DNA of 64,000 bases from assembly GCF_037153985.1 (NCBI RefSeq), contig NZ_JBBAYI010000001.1, positions 930,001 to 994,000 on the forward strand, read 5' to 3'. A program made the position numbers and the translations under genes. Below the pieces are notes generated by a model. The model ran no database searches. It saw nothing but the letters and a program-made list of their open reading frames with translations, and had not been told where the DNA came from. This document shows, one piece after another, positions 25,344-34,390 of this stretch. The stretch is from Emticicia sp037153985. Its GTDB lineage: Bacteria > Bacteroidota > Bacteroidia > Cytophagales > Spirosomataceae. Positions within the stretch are counted from its first letter, which is position 1; every line of letters starts with the position of its first letter.

Positions 25344-27854
25344 TTAATCTTTATACTGGCTATATAGTTTTTTTAGCCGCTCGTCTTTTTCTTCTGCCAT
25401 TACTTTTTTTAGCAACTCTTTGGCTTGCGGCAAGTCTGCTAATAATATTAATGTCTGTACACCAGCAAACCTTACGTACCATTGAGAATCGTCTCTGGCA
25501 ATTTTCGACAGCAACGGCAGGCTTTTTAATTGTATATCAGTTGATGATTTTACCAGATATGTTCCGAATATCCCTAACACCTGATATAAGTCTCCACCAC
25601 TCATTTTACTTAGGTGCTGTACAAACCAATCGAATTTTTCGGGTGATGCCTCATCGGCAAAATAATTGGCTACTGCGGCAAATATAGTGGGGTTATACGA
25701 CTGCTCATATTTTTTGGCTAGCTCGGCCGCATCTGTTGGGCGACTAGCCAGAATTGCTTCCAAAGCAGCAGCCTGTACTGTATAGGAGGTGTCATTTAAA
25801 GCCTGACGGAAAAGTTTATCGTTTTGAGAATTCTGAAAACCTTTCATAGCCAGAATAGCATCGGCTCGTACATACGAGCGGTCGTCGGTTTGTACGCGGC
25901 TTTGCAAGGCTCTTTCTACGTCCAGAAAATCATCGCCGTCATAATCATAAAGTTTTTGCACTGCCAACTGACGAATCCGCCAGAACTTATCTTTTGTAGC
26001 GTCAAGCAACAGCTTACGAATGTCTTTATCCAATGCCGGACTTACGGCCGTAGTGTCGTTCTCAGGAACATACGTAAGTATCTCAATGGCATTTAAACGG
26101 GCAGGTACACGCTCAGCATGATAATATTGATAAATATAATCGGCTTTTGATTTCTCAAAAATTACTTTTCCTACCAAAATATTTTCAGGGTCTATTAAAA
26201 CCATCTGTGGCGATGCAGGCAGTTTCCATTCAAAAGTCTGGCTAGTTTTATCTAATAAAATATTATGGGTAGTTTTCTGTTCGTTGGCCCATATTTCGAC
26301 TTGTAAGGGGAAGCGATAAACTGTTGAATAAGTAGTATCTTGCACCTGATGAATAGTTAGTTTCAGCTTTCCATCGGCAAACTCCTGAGAAACCTGTAAT
26401 TCAGGATGCCCGGGTTTCATAAACCATTGGTCGAAAAACCAGTGAAGGTCTTCGCCGGTTACACTTTCAAAGGCTAGCCTAAGCTGGTCAATTTCACCGG
26501 TTTTAAAAGCGTTTTGTGTAAGATATAGTTTCAGGGCTGCAAAAAATGCTTCATCGCCTACTTGTTTCCTTAATAAATGCAAGATTCGGCCCCCTTTGGC
26601 ATAAGAATGCGAATCAAACATATCTTCTTTATCAAGATAACGATAACGTATCAGAGGCTCCTGTTTCTCCTGCGCCTCGCTGAAATACTGATTAAAAGCA
26701 ATATAGGCCACTAAATCGGCCTCGTCCTGACCATATTTGTGGGCTGTCCAGAGGTATTCCGAGTAATTAGCAAAAGATTCATTCAAGGGCAAATTAGACC
26801 ACGACTCGCAAGTAACCAAATCGCCAAACCAATGATGAAACAACTCATGTGCAATTACCCCGTCGTCGTTGTCATCAATTAACTGTTGGTTATCTTTCTG
26901 TATAAAATCGCCATGAACGGTTGCAGTAGTATTTTCCATAGCTCCCGACACATATTCTCTTACGGCAATCTGAGCGTATTTATCCCACTGATATTTAACT
27001 CCTAAAGTATTTTCAAAGTAGCTAATCATTTCTGGTGTGCGTCCAAAAATGTTCATGGCGTATTTCTCAAATTTAGGCTCTACATAATAACTTACTTCAA
27101 AGTTTTTATAAGTAGGGTCTACTACTTTCCTGAAATCACCAACGGCAATCATGGTCAGGTACGGAGCGGCTGGTTTATCCTGTTTCCAGTAGTCGGTTCT
27201 GGTACCATCGGCGTTGGTAGTAGAAGAAATTAGTTTCCCATTAGAAAGCGTCAGATATTTTAACGAAGTTGCTTCTTTATCAAGTGTAATCAGGATTTCA
27301 AGCGTAGTTTTCTGATTAGGGGCATCAATAGTCGGAAACCAGCATGAGTTAGCTTCTGTTTCGCCCTGTGTCCAGATTTGTCGGGGCTTATCAGGGTCAG
27401 TACCATCAGGATTAATAAAATACAAGCCCTTATCGGCTGTTATGGCCGCACTTCCGCCTAAAGGTAGTTCGTTAGGTTTGGCAATGTACATAATTTGTAC
27501 CTTAGCGGTATCCTTACGTGTGAACGTTTTACCTAAGTCTATTTTTATAACTTTTTTGTCGTAGTCAAATTTCAATGCCTGACTACCCATATTTACCATT
27601 TGTACATCAAACCCTTTTGCATCAAGTTCGAGTGTATTCTGAGGATAAAAATGAGGTTTAAAAGTAATGGTGGCAATACCATATAGATATTGTTTTTTCC
27701 AGTCAGGTCTTATTTCAAGTTTTGTATGGATTAAATCATTCTTTTTTGTTCGTTCAGGATTATATGCTCCCTGCGCGGGAATAATATGTGGAGATTCCTG
27801 TGCGATAACATTCACACTCAGCACAACAAAAAGTAACAGAGAAATTAAACGCAT
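25344..27854 (-). CDS. Large secreted M1-family aminopeptidase with HEAT-like C-terminus
   Basis: An 836-residue M1 metallopeptidase with a clear signal peptide (MRLISLLLFVVLSVNVIAQ). The catalytic domain has the aminopeptidase motif SGAMENTTAT (near residue 305), the zinc site HELFHHWFGDLVTCES (near 338) and the third ligand Glu in LNESFANYSEYLW. After about residue 580 a helical C-terminal region follows with HEAT-like repeats (KDKFWRIRQLAVQKLYDYDGDDFLDVERALQ, DDRSYVRADAILAMKGF, DDSQWYVRFAGVQTL), a domain seen in long M1 enzymes. It probably degrades peptides in the periplasm. It differs greatly in length from the other M1 gene in this window. Confidence 0.93.
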   Translation of the reverse strand: MRLISLLLFVVLSVNVIAQESPHIIPAQGAYNPERTKKNDLIHTKLEIRPDWKKQYLYGIATITFKPHFYPQNTLELDAKGFDVQMVNMGSQALKFDYDKKVIKIDLGKTFTRKDTAKVQIMYIAKPNELPLGGSAAITADKGLYFINPDGTDPDKPRQIWTQGETEANSCWFPTIDAPNQKTTLEILITLDKEATSLKYLTLSNGKLISSTTNADGTRTDYWKQDKPAAPYLTMIAVGDFRKVVDPTYKNFEVSYYVEPKFEKYAMNIFGRTPEMISYFENTLGVKYQWDKYAQIAVREYVSGAMENTTATVHGDFIQKDNQQLIDDNDDGVIAHELFHHWFGDLVTCESWSNLPLNESFANYSEYLWTAHKYGQDEADLVAYIAFNQYFSEAQEKQEPLIRYRYLDKEDMFDSHSYAKGGRILHLLRKQVGDEAFFAALKLYLTQNAFKTGEIDQLRLAFESVTGEDLHWFFDQWFMKPGHPELQVSQEFADGKLKLTIHQVQDTTYSTVYRFPLQVEIWANEQKTTHNILLDKTSQTFEWKLPASPQMVLIDPENILVGKVIFEKSKADYIYQYYHAERVPARLNAIEILTYVPENDTTAVSPALDKDIRKLLLDATKDKFWRIRQLAVQKLYDYDGDDFLDVERALQSRVQTDDRSYVRADAILAMKGFQNSQNDKLFRQALNDTSYTVQAAALEAILASRPTDAAELAKKYEQSYNPTIFAAVANYFADEASPEKFDWFVQHLSKMSGGDLYQVLGIFGTYLVKSSTDIQLKSLPLLSKIARDDSQWYVRFAGVQTLILLADLPQAKELLKKVMAEEKDERLKKLYSQYKD

Positions 27855-27916
27855 GGCTTTTTCGGTTTAATAAAACATTTGTTATTGTATTTCAGGCTAT
27901 TATTGTTACTAACAAC

Positions 27917-28963
27917 CTATTTTCTTCTGCTTTTCAGATTTTGTTTTTTCAAATCAAGATAATAATGTTCTTTTACTTTATGCAAAACGTATTCATCCCC
28001 AATTTGTTCTACTTTATAATCTCTTTTAAACTTGAAATCATCCAGACTGGCATATCCTCCTTTAATTTGCAATGTAAGCACATTGTTTTCTTCATCAAAC
28101 CACCACGCCGATTCATCTGTATCTATATCCAGAAATTCAATACCTGCACAAAATTCAATATTGGGGTCGCTCTCATAATCATAGATTATTTTTCCTTCAT
28201 TTCCGAAACTCATTACAAGAGTATTAATTCTGAACTTGGACTTATCAAAAGAAGTTAGTTTAATTACATTCTTTGTAATTTTATTTCCGACCAGTATCCA
28301 GCGTTTAGATGGTATAAGCATCGCCTTTGTGAGTGCAGCAAAATCAATCGTTTTTGGGTGCTCAACTATTTCCTTTTCTGGCTCTTTCGCCAATGCCACT
28401 GGTTCCTTTACAGGTTCGTGTGGTATTTTCTTTGTTTCGCTCGCTAAAACAGGCTTCTCAGTAATTTTAGTGTCTTTGGTAACAACTGGCATTGTTACTT
28501 CGGCTGTTGTTGTGGTCGGGATATTGTTTTTCAGGCTATCATAATATTGATCGCTTATTTTTTTAAGTAAATACCCCCCTTCTGTTGGTTCCAGTTTGTA
28601 ATGTCTTTTAAATCTGAAATCGTTCAGGCTTGTATATCCACCTTTAAGGTTAAGCGTGATGATATTGGTCGATGGCTCGTACTCCCATGTTGACTCTTGG
28701 GTATCGATGTCCAGAAAACTGGTTTTGTTGCTTGCCGCAGCTTTCGGATTGGTTTCATAATCATAATTAATTTTTCCGTCACTGGTAAACTGCATCACAA
28801 AAGTATCGGCTTTTAACCTCGAAGGGCTATATGAAGCCAGTTGTATATCACTTTTTTCAATTTTTTGTGTGAGCAAAATCCATTTTTTCGATTGCAGACC
28901 GGTCTGAGCAACCGATTGTGTAAAAATAAAAACAGGTAAAAAAAATTTTATGAGTAGGTTCAT
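27917..28963 (-). CDS. Secreted protein with two tandem homologous domains, function unknown
   Basis: About 348 residues from the ATG at 28963, preferred over 28981 because it opens a signal peptide (MNLLIKFFLPVFIFTQSVAQ). Two lipocalin-like domains of about 115 residues lie on either side of a Glu/Lys/Pro-rich linker. Domain 1 begins KKWILLTQKIEKSDIQLASY and domain 2 KRWILVGNKITKNVIKLTSF. Both then have a TFVMQF/TLVMSF strand, an FLDIDT block followed by a Trp, and a GGY-SL-DF-FKR ending. This is an internal duplication. No named family was recognised. It lies 15 bp after the stop of the LolC/E-like gene at 28997 and could be in the rbfA operon. Confidence 0.75.
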   Translation of the reverse strand: MNLLIKFFLPVFIFTQSVAQTGLQSKKWILLTQKIEKSDIQLASYSPSRLKADTFVMQFTSDGKINYDYETNPKAAASNKTSFLDIDTQESTWEYEPSTNIITLNLKGGYTSLNDFRFKRHYKLEPTEGGYLLKKISDQYYDSLKNNIPTTTTAEVTMPVVTKDTKITEKPVLASETKKIPHEPVKEPVALAKEPEKEIVEHPKTIDFAALTKAMLIPSKRWILVGNKITKNVIKLTSFDKSKFRINTLVMSFGNEGKIIYDYESDPNIEFCAGIEFLDIDTDESAWWFDEENNVLTLQIKGGYASLDDFKFKRDYKVEQIGDEYVLHKVKEHYYLDLKKQNLKSRRK

Positions 28964-28996
28964 TGCAGGTATATCTATCAACTTCTAAAAAACTTA

Positions 28997-30211
28997 TCAA
29001 AATTCACTCGTTGCACGTTTAGCGGGGAAGTAAGAGATTAAAAAGGTGATTATTATCACAGAAACAGCCGTAATCAGGAAATCCATGCTATTCATTTTTA
29101 TTGGGTAGGCTTCAACAATGGCGCTTTCCATACCCATGCCAACCCATCCGTATTCTTGTTGAACGAAACAGATTATCCAACCCAGAAAAAGGCCAGTAGC
29201 CGCTCCCAGAAATGAAATGATAGCCCCCTCGCTGAAAAATATCTTTTTAACAAGCCCATTGTCGGCTCCCATTGCATACAAAGTTTTTATTTCTTCTTTT
29301 TTATCAATAACCAACATGGTTAGAGAGAAGAAAATATTAAACGAGGCCACCCCAATTATAAAAAGCATGGCTATGAAAATAAACAGTTTTTCAATTCTGA
29401 TAGCCCTGAATAAGTTAGCATTTTGCTCGTCCTGATTCTGGATAAGGTATTTATCTCCAAAAATATCTTTTATCTGCTCCTGCGCACTGTCAAGGTCGGC
29501 ATCGGGTTTTAACTGTACTTCCAGCGCAGTTCTTTTATTTCCGTACTCGGTTAGCTCTTGTGCAACCGAGAGTGGCACGTACACGTAGTCATCATGAAAC
29601 TGCTCGAGCGAATACACGCCCGAAATGTTAAGTACTTTTTTATTAATGTTGTTTTCAGGAATGAGAGAGAGTTTTTTCTGGTTCTTGGGATACCAGATTT
29701 CAAGAGGTTCAATAATATTCCCTAAAGAAATATTTAAGGCTCCGTATACATTTCCACCAATGAAGGCATAGTCTATGCCTTCATCCTGAATAACAAAACT
29801 TCCTTCAACAAGTGAGCTTTTCAAGCGGCTATTTTGCTGAAAAGTACTATCGACACCTTTCATATTAACCACCATTTTGCTATCTTCGTACATTACAAGA
29901 GCGTTGTCCTGAATCACTTCTGTTACAACAGCTACTGCTTTCAGGCGTTTTAAGCTGGCAAGTTTTGCCGGTTCTATCTCAAAGGCTTTTCCTACAACAG
30001 CAGAGATTTTTATATCAGGGTCAAAAGACTTAAAAATACTACGGTTTAGTTCTTCAAGCCCGTTAAATACAGATAACACAACCACCATAGCCATGGTGCC
30101 GATTCCTACCCCTAACATCGACATGAAAGAAATAAAGTTGATAAAACTCTTTTTCTTTCTGGATAAAAAATACCGCTTTGCTATTAGAAAAGATAAATTC
30201 AAGATACCCAA
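28997..30211 (-). CDS. LolC/E-like FtsX-family ABC transporter permease
   Basis: A 404-residue permease with the LolC/E plan: one N-terminal membrane segment with SMLGVGIGTMAMVVVLSVFNGLEE (about residues 30-54), a MacB-like periplasmic domain, and three C-terminal segments with LVIDKKEEIKTLYAMGADNGLVKKIFFSEGAIISFLGAATGLFLGWIICF. The expected role is lipoprotein release from the inner membrane with an ATPase partner that is not in the window. It starts 31 bp after rbfA, so the two are probably one operon. The permease at 21228-22448 is a distant paralogue. Confidence 0.87.
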   Translation of the reverse strand: MGILNLSFLIAKRYFLSRKKKSFINFISFMSMLGVGIGTMAMVVVLSVFNGLEELNRSIFKSFDPDIKISAVVGKAFEIEPAKLASLKRLKAVAVVTEVIQDNALVMYEDSKMVVNMKGVDSTFQQNSRLKSSLVEGSFVIQDEGIDYAFIGGNVYGALNISLGNIIEPLEIWYPKNQKKLSLIPENNINKKVLNISGVYSLEQFHDDYVYVPLSVAQELTEYGNKRTALEVQLKPDADLDSAQEQIKDIFGDKYLIQNQDEQNANLFRAIRIEKLFIFIAMLFIIGVASFNIFFSLTMLVIDKKEEIKTLYAMGADNGLVKKIFFSEGAIISFLGAATGLFLGWIICFVQQEYGWVGMGMESAIVEAYPIKMNSMDFLITAVSVIIITFLISYFPAKRATSEF

Positions 30212-30242
30212 TAATTACAATGACTGATGATGCAACGTGTTT

Positions 30243-30617
30243 CTACTCTTCTTCTTCGATTGGTGCCGGAGGAATAACAATATTGGCGAACAGGTCTTCG
30301 ATTTTCTGAGCATATTCGGCGGTATCATCTAAGTAAAACTGAAGTTCGGGTACTATTCTGAACTGGTGCCTTACTCTGGTTGCCAGATGGTTTCTGATAG
30401 CTTTGGTGTTTTCGCGAATTACTCCCAATAGCCCTTCCTTATCTTTTGTAAGCAGAAAACTCAGGTATACACGTGCAATACTTAAATCAGGTGTTGTTTT
30501 TACGTCAGTAATTGTTACGAAGGCCTTATCAAATATCTGTTTCATTTCTCTCTGAAAAATCTCTCCCAAATCTTTCTGAATTTGCTTCGCAATTTGTCTT
30601 TGTCTTTTCGATTCCAT
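30243..30617 (-). CDS. rbfA: 30S ribosome-binding factor RbfA
   Basis: About 124 residues with the RbfA KH-like fold. The start is set at the ATG 30617 (MESKRQRQIAKQIQKDLGEIFQRE); the longer in-frame form begins at a GTG at 30632 without support. The family pattern ITDVKTTPDLSIARVYLSFL, then AIRNHLATRVRHQFRIVPELQFYLDDTAEYAQKIEDL, is complete. RbfA binds the 30S subunit and helps 16S rRNA 5'-end maturation, notably in the cold. The C-terminus is acidic. It leads the operon with the LolC/E-like permease. Confidence 0.93.
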   Translation of the reverse strand: MESKRQRQIAKQIQKDLGEIFQREMKQIFDKAFVTITDVKTTPDLSIARVYLSFLLTKDKEGLLGVIRENTKAIRNHLATRVRHQFRIVPELQFYLDDTAEYAQKIEDLFANIVIPPAPIEEEE

Positions 30618-30705
30618 TATATTCAAATTCACTAAAATTTATACAAATATCCGTACTATTTTCGGTTAAGTAAAGTAAAGTTTTATTCATCAGCTACTTT
30701 TTTCA

Positions 30706-30713
30706 TAACTTTG
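30706..30713 (+). promoter_or_regulatory. -7 promoter element for the polytopic membrane protein gene
   Basis: TAACTTTG is an exact TAnnTTTG match, 25 bp upstream of the TTG start codon at 30739. It supports that start, because an in-frame stop at 30706-30708 excludes a longer protein. Confidence 0.55.
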
Positions 30714-30738
30714 TGCAAAATATATAAATCATACTACC

Positions 30739-32148
30739 TTGCTAACGTTTTTCAGATTCAATACGCTTTTCCATATTTTGTCGTTGTTGCTATTGGTGTT
30801 TTTATTAAAGGCACCTTTTCTGGGTGAAAAACTGCCAATTTTATTACCTGAGCTAGAATGGATGCTTGTTGGAGAAAAAATTCATGCCGGAAATTTTCTT
30901 TACAAGGAAGTCTGGACAAACGTGGGGCCTTTATCTGCTTTCATTTACTGGCTGATTGATATTTCATTTGGCAGGTCACAGGCAGCTTATGAGTTTATTG
31001 CCATATTGATTACGTATTTTCAGGCACTTTATTTTACTTTTACCTGCAATACCCGCCAAACATACCTCGAAAAAAACTATGCTCCGGGTTTATGCTATGC
31101 CTTGTTGATGAGTCTATCTTTCGATATGACCAAACTTTCGCCTGTTTTGCTCGCTACCACTTTCTTACTCTTTGCTTTTAACAAGATTGTTAAGCAAATG
31201 GAACGCAGAGAGGGGGTTTCGGACGAAGTTTTTGAAATTGGCCTCTACATTGGCATTGCCGTATTGTTTCACCAACCATCAATGGTATTCATTCTATGGA
31301 GTACGGCTTGTCTGATTTTCTTTACGAATGCCAATTTAAGACAACATTTTCTGGCACTACTTGGTTTCACTATTCCGATTTTTTTAGTAACACTTTATTT
31401 CTATTTCAATAATAGCCTTGACGAGTTCAAGTATAACTGGTTTAACGGAATTTTCAGAATCAAGCAATACAGCCTTGAAGATTTCAAGAGTGCTCTACTG
31501 GCTATTACCGTGCCAGTGATTGTGGCGGTACTCGGTTTTTTCAGATTAACACAGGCTTCACGTTATAATAGCTACCAGCAAAGAACCCAGCAAATTATGT
31601 TGATATGGGCAATAGTAGCTTTATTAGCTCTGTTTTTATCATCTAATGTTGCACCAATGCAGTTCATTATATTTGTGCCATGTCTGGCCTTTTTCTTTAC
31701 GGGTTTCTTTTTACATTTCCGCGGCACTTTTATTCCTGAACTGGTTTTTATGCTTCTTTTTGCAGGCATTGCGTTCATGCAGTTTCAGGGAGCTACCCCC
31801 GTATTAGGAAAAGGCTTTGAACAGCTTTCTGATATGAGAATTAGGCCAAGAGAATTACCTAAATTGATGCACGGCCAAAAGATGCTTGTGATTGGAGAAA
31901 GAATTGACGAATATAAACTAGGGAAATCAGCTACTTGTTATCTTAACTGGGATTTATCAAAGATAGACCTCGAAAACCCCGATAACTACGAAAGTATCAT
32001 TAATATTTTTGATAACTTCAAGAAAGACCCGCCGACGCTTATTATTGACAAACAAAACGTAATACCTAAGATTTTTAAGCGTATACCGGCATTAGCGGTT
32101 GATTATAATACAACTACTTTAAAAGGTATTTATCAAAGGAAGAATTAG
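30739..32148 (+). CDS. Polytopic membrane protein of unknown function (DUF6427-like), TTG start
   Basis: A 469-residue protein with about ten hydrophobic segments and a soluble C-terminal domain of about 100 residues (ELPKLMHGQKMLVIGERIDEYKLG onward). The start is a TTG, since an in-frame TAA lies 31 bp upstream and no ATG intervenes. The early segment LPELEWMLVGEKIHAGNFLYKEVWTNVGPLSAFIYWLID has the Asp/Glu-containing loop seen in membrane glycosyltransferase-like proteins. It resembles, loosely, the Bacteroidota family DUF6427; I am not sure of that assignment. Its 3' end lies inside the stem of the shared terminator with rpiB. Confidence 0.7.
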   Translation: MLTFFRFNTLFHILSLLLLVFLLKAPFLGEKLPILLPELEWMLVGEKIHAGNFLYKEVWTNVGPLSAFIYWLIDISFGRSQAAYEFIAILITYFQALYFTFTCNTRQTYLEKNYAPGLCYALLMSLSFDMTKLSPVLLATTFLLFAFNKIVKQMERREGVSDEVFEIGLYIGIAVLFHQPSMVFILWSTACLIFFTNANLRQHFLALLGFTIPIFLVTLYFYFNNSLDEFKYNWFNGIFRIKQYSLEDFKSALLAITVPVIVAVLGFFRLTQASRYNSYQQRTQQIMLIWAIVALLALFLSSNVAPMQFIIFVPCLAFFFTGFFLHFRGTFIPELVFMLLFAGIAFMQFQGATPVLGKGFEQLSDMRIRPRELPKLMHGQKMLVIGERIDEYKLGKSATCYLNWDLSKIDLENPDNYESIINIFDNFKKDPPTLIIDKQNVIPKIFKRIPALAVDYNTTTLKGIYQRKN

Positions 32149-32166
32149 TTTCTTCCTTTGATAAAT
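32128..32166. terminator. Bidirectional terminator overlapping the end of the membrane protein gene
   Basis: The arms at 32128-32144 and 32150-32166 form a perfect 17-bp stem with a 5-base loop (TTAGT). The left arm includes the last codons of the upstream gene, and the loop region contains its TAG stop. It separates convergent genes ending at 32148 and 32170. Confidence 0.75.
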
Positions 32167-32169
32167 AAA

Positions 32170-32598
32170 TTAACAAGCAATTTTATCTGCTCTTCTGGCG
32201 TGTCGGCCACCTTCAAATGGTGTCGACAAAAATGTTTTTACACAAGCTAAAGCCAGTTCTGAATCAATAAAACGTGCGGGTATACAGATAATGTTCGCAT
32301 TATTATGCTGGCGAATCAGTTCTGCTACTTCCAGATTCCACGCCAAGCCTGCTCTAATTCCCTGATGGTGGTTGGCTGTCATACATACGCCATTTCCGCT
32401 ACCGCAAATTAATACACCAAAATCGAAATCACCTTTTTCAACAGCACTGGCCAATGGGTGTGTTGTGTCAGGGTAATCCATTGATTCGGGGGTGTAAGGG
32501 CCAAAGTCAGCCGTTTCAAAATTCTGATCCTGAAGCCACTTCAAAATTATTTTTTTGTACTCAAACCCTGCGTGGTCTCCTGCTATTGCAACTTTCAT
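32170..32598 (-). CDS. rpiB: Ribose 5-phosphate isomerase B
   Basis: A complete 142-residue RpiB/LacA-type sugar-phosphate isomerase. It interconverts ribose 5-phosphate and ribulose 5-phosphate in the pentose phosphate pathway. Seen: the N-terminal AGDHAGFEYKK, the YPDTTHPLA block, the catalytic Cys in VLICGSGNGVCMTANHHQGIRAG, and NIICIPARFI near the C-terminus with the phosphate contacts HARRADKI. RpiB rather than LacA is favoured because there is only one such gene and no galactose or tagatose genes nearby. It is transcribed alone from a TATATTTG promoter. Confidence 0.92.
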   Translation of the reverse strand: MKVAIAGDHAGFEYKKIILKWLQDQNFETADFGPYTPESMDYPDTTHPLASAVEKGDFDFGVLICGSGNGVCMTANHHQGIRAGLAWNLEVAELIRQHNNANIICIPARFIDSELALACVKTFLSTPFEGGRHARRADKIAC

Positions 32599-32631
32599 GG
32601 ATATTAATTTGTAGGTTCAAACTTTTTTTTG

Positions 32632-32639
32632 CAAATATA
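32632..32639 (-). promoter_or_regulatory. -7 element of the rpiB promoter
   Basis: Minus-strand TATATTTG, an exact TAnnTTTG match 33 bp upstream of the rpiB ATG. A clear -33 element at the usual spacing is not seen. Confidence 0.5.
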
Positions 32640-32731
32640 CGTTTTCATTATCCAATTCTTCTGAATTATATGCAGAAGAATTGTTTTCAGTTAAAGTATT
32701 TTGTACGACAAATATTCTATTGTTATTAATT

Positions 32732-33460
32732 ATGAGCGAAAATGAATTTGAACCCAATGAAGAGCTGCTAATCCGTGAAGCGTTTGTTGAAAAAGGATGG
32801 AATGAAATACATAGTCAGGATTCCTGGCAAATTCTTAAAACTGTTGCTGAATTTGTAGACGGTTTTGATAGATTAGGCAAAATTGGCCCCTGTGTAACCA
32901 TATACGGCTCGGCCCGTACCAAACCTGACCATAAATACTACAAACTTTCTGTTGATATAGCCGCACGTTTAGTAAAAAAAGGCTACGGTGTAATTACTGG
33001 CGGTGGGCCCGGCGTAATGGAAGCCGGCAATAAAGGAGCCAGCAAAAATGGTGGTAAGTCGGTAGGGCTTAATATCAAACTACCTTTTGAACAGGTACCT
33101 AACAAGTACGTTGACCCTGACAAAAGCATTAATTTTGACTATTTCTTTGCCAGAAAAGTATGCTTTATGAAATATTCACAAGGGTTTATTATTATGCCCG
33201 GAGGGTTCGGAACCCTTGATGAACTTTTTGAAGCCTTAACGCTTATTCAAACGAAAAAAATTGCACGCTTCCCTATTGTTATGGTAGGAACCGAATATTG
33301 GAGCGGCTTAATTGACTGGATTAATAATATTATGTGTGAAAGAGAGAAAAATATTAATCCTGAAGATTTGAACCTTATTAAATTGGTTGATACTGCCGAA
33401 GATGCTGTAAAAGTAATTGATGATTTCTATTCTAAGTATTTATTAAAACCGAATTTCTAA
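32732..33460 (+). CDS. LOG-family Rossmann-fold protein (TIGR00730-like)
   Basis: About 242 residues from the ATG at 32732 (MSENEFEPNEELL). The in-frame ATG at 32681 adds a hydrophobic stretch unlike the family and was rejected. The LOG signature is complete: GSARTKPDHKYY, VITGGGPGVMEAGNKGA, and the catalytic PGGFGTLDE motif. LOG proteins are phosphoribohydrolases that release cytokinin-like bases or act on related nucleotides; the bacterial role is often unclear. The gene is alone on its strand between rpiB and the suf operon. Confidence 0.9.
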   Translation: MSENEFEPNEELLIREAFVEKGWNEIHSQDSWQILKTVAEFVDGFDRLGKIGPCVTIYGSARTKPDHKYYKLSVDIAARLVKKGYGVITGGGPGVMEAGNKGASKNGGKSVGLNIKLPFEQVPNKYVDPDKSINFDYFFARKVCFMKYSQGFIIMPGGFGTLDELFEALTLIQTKKIARFPIVMVGTEYWSGLIDWINNIMCEREKNINPEDLNLIKLVDTAEDAVKVIDDFYSKYLLKPNF

Positions 33461-33484
33461 TCAGTATCTATTAATCCGATATGT

Positions 33485-33538
33485 TTTAGCCCCACTTCTG
33501 TATGCTTACTATGGTTTGCATTCAAAAGCGGGGCTAAA
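33485..33538. terminator. Bidirectional terminator between the LOG gene and the bacilliredoxin gene
   Basis: TTTAGCCCC (33485-33493) pairs with GGGGCTAAA (33530-33538), and an inner CTT/AAG pair extends the stem after one mismatch. It lies between the convergent stops at 33460 and 33568. Confidence 0.7.
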
Positions 33539-33567
33539 TATTTACTGAACTTTATGGGTCTGACTCA

Positions 33568-33990
33568 TTATGCTTCTGCACAAATTTCGTCAAATGCAGC
33601 TACAAGGTGTGTAGCAATCATCTCGGCCGAGCGACCTTCAATATGGTGTCTTTCGATAAAATGAGCCAATTCTCCGTCTTTAAAAATGGCTATTGCCGGT
33701 GAAGAAGGAGGAAAAGGAATATAAGAACGTAATTGTTGCGTAGCGTCAGTATCGACACCTGCAAAAACTGTAAGCAAATTATCAGGTTTTGCTTCAGAAC
33801 GTTGCAAAGCTAATCTTACGCCCGGGCGGCAGGTACCTGCTGCACAACCACAAACTGAATTAATAACTACTAAAGAGGTACCTTTCTGGTTTTCCATGAA
33901 ATTATCAACATCTGACGGAGTCAGTAATTCCTGAAAGCCTGAATTAACCAGTTCGGCTTTCATGGGTGCCACTAAATGAGGAGGATACAT
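33568..33990 (-). CDS. BrxA/BrxB-family bacilliredoxin
   Basis: A complete 140-residue protein of the YphP/YqiW (BrxA/BrxB) family. The CGC redox motif is in VVINSVCGCAAGTCRPGVRLALQ, and the entry MYPPHLVAPMKAEL is typical. Bacilliredoxins remove bacillithiol from S-bacillithiolated proteins in Firmicutes. In Bacteroidota homologues occur widely; bacillithiol use was not checked here. It is the last of the sufS-sufE-DUF59-brx gene set, 75 bp after the DUF59 stop, so a redox or Fe-S role is plausible. The gene could have its own promoter in that gap. Confidence 0.88.
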   Translation of the reverse strand: MYPPHLVAPMKAELVNSGFQELLTPSDVDNFMENQKGTSLVVINSVCGCAAGTCRPGVRLALQRSEAKPDNLLTVFAGVDTDATQQLRSYIPFPPSSPAIAIFKDGELAHFIERHHIEGRSAEMIATHLVAAFDEICAEA

Positions 33991-34065
33991 AATATTATTT
34001 GTTAAAAAATACTTGAAAAGTTAAGTTCAAAAAAAAGGCAGCTACCTACCCTTTAGGTTTATTTA

Positions 34066-34377
34066 TTACATAAAACCAAGTTCTAATTTGGCTACTTCCG
34101 ACATCATTTCTGTTGAATAAGGTGGGTCAAAAGTAAGTTCAACACTAACATCGCTTACCCCTTCAATTGATTTTATTTTCTGTTCAATTTCAACAGGAAT
34201 TGATTCAGCCGAAGGACACGACGGCGACGTAAGCGTCATTAACAAATAGACATTGTTTACTGGGAAAATCTTAATATCATAGATAAGCCCTAGTTCATAC
34301 ACATCGACCGGAATTTCTGGGTCATATATAGTTTTAAGGGCTTCTATTACTTTATCTTTTAATTCTTGTTCGGTCAT
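34066..34377 (-). CDS. DUF59 (MIP18-like) SUF-associated Fe-S assembly protein
   Basis: A complete 103-residue MIP18/DUF59 protein. It shows VIEALKTIYDPEIPVDVYELGLIYDIKI and the conserved TLTSPSCPSAESIPVEIEQKI with the reactive Cys. Proteins of this family (often called SufT-like) support Fe-S cluster assembly or delivery. It starts 14 bp after the end of sufE and lies in the same minus-strand cluster as sufS, which supports a role in Fe-S maturation. Confidence 0.9.
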   Translation of the reverse strand: MTEQELKDKVIEALKTIYDPEIPVDVYELGLIYDIKIFPVNNVYLLMTLTSPSCPSAESIPVEIEQKIKSIEGVSDVSVELTFDPPYSTEMMSEVAKLELGFM

Positions 34378-34390
34378 TGTATGAGCTTAT

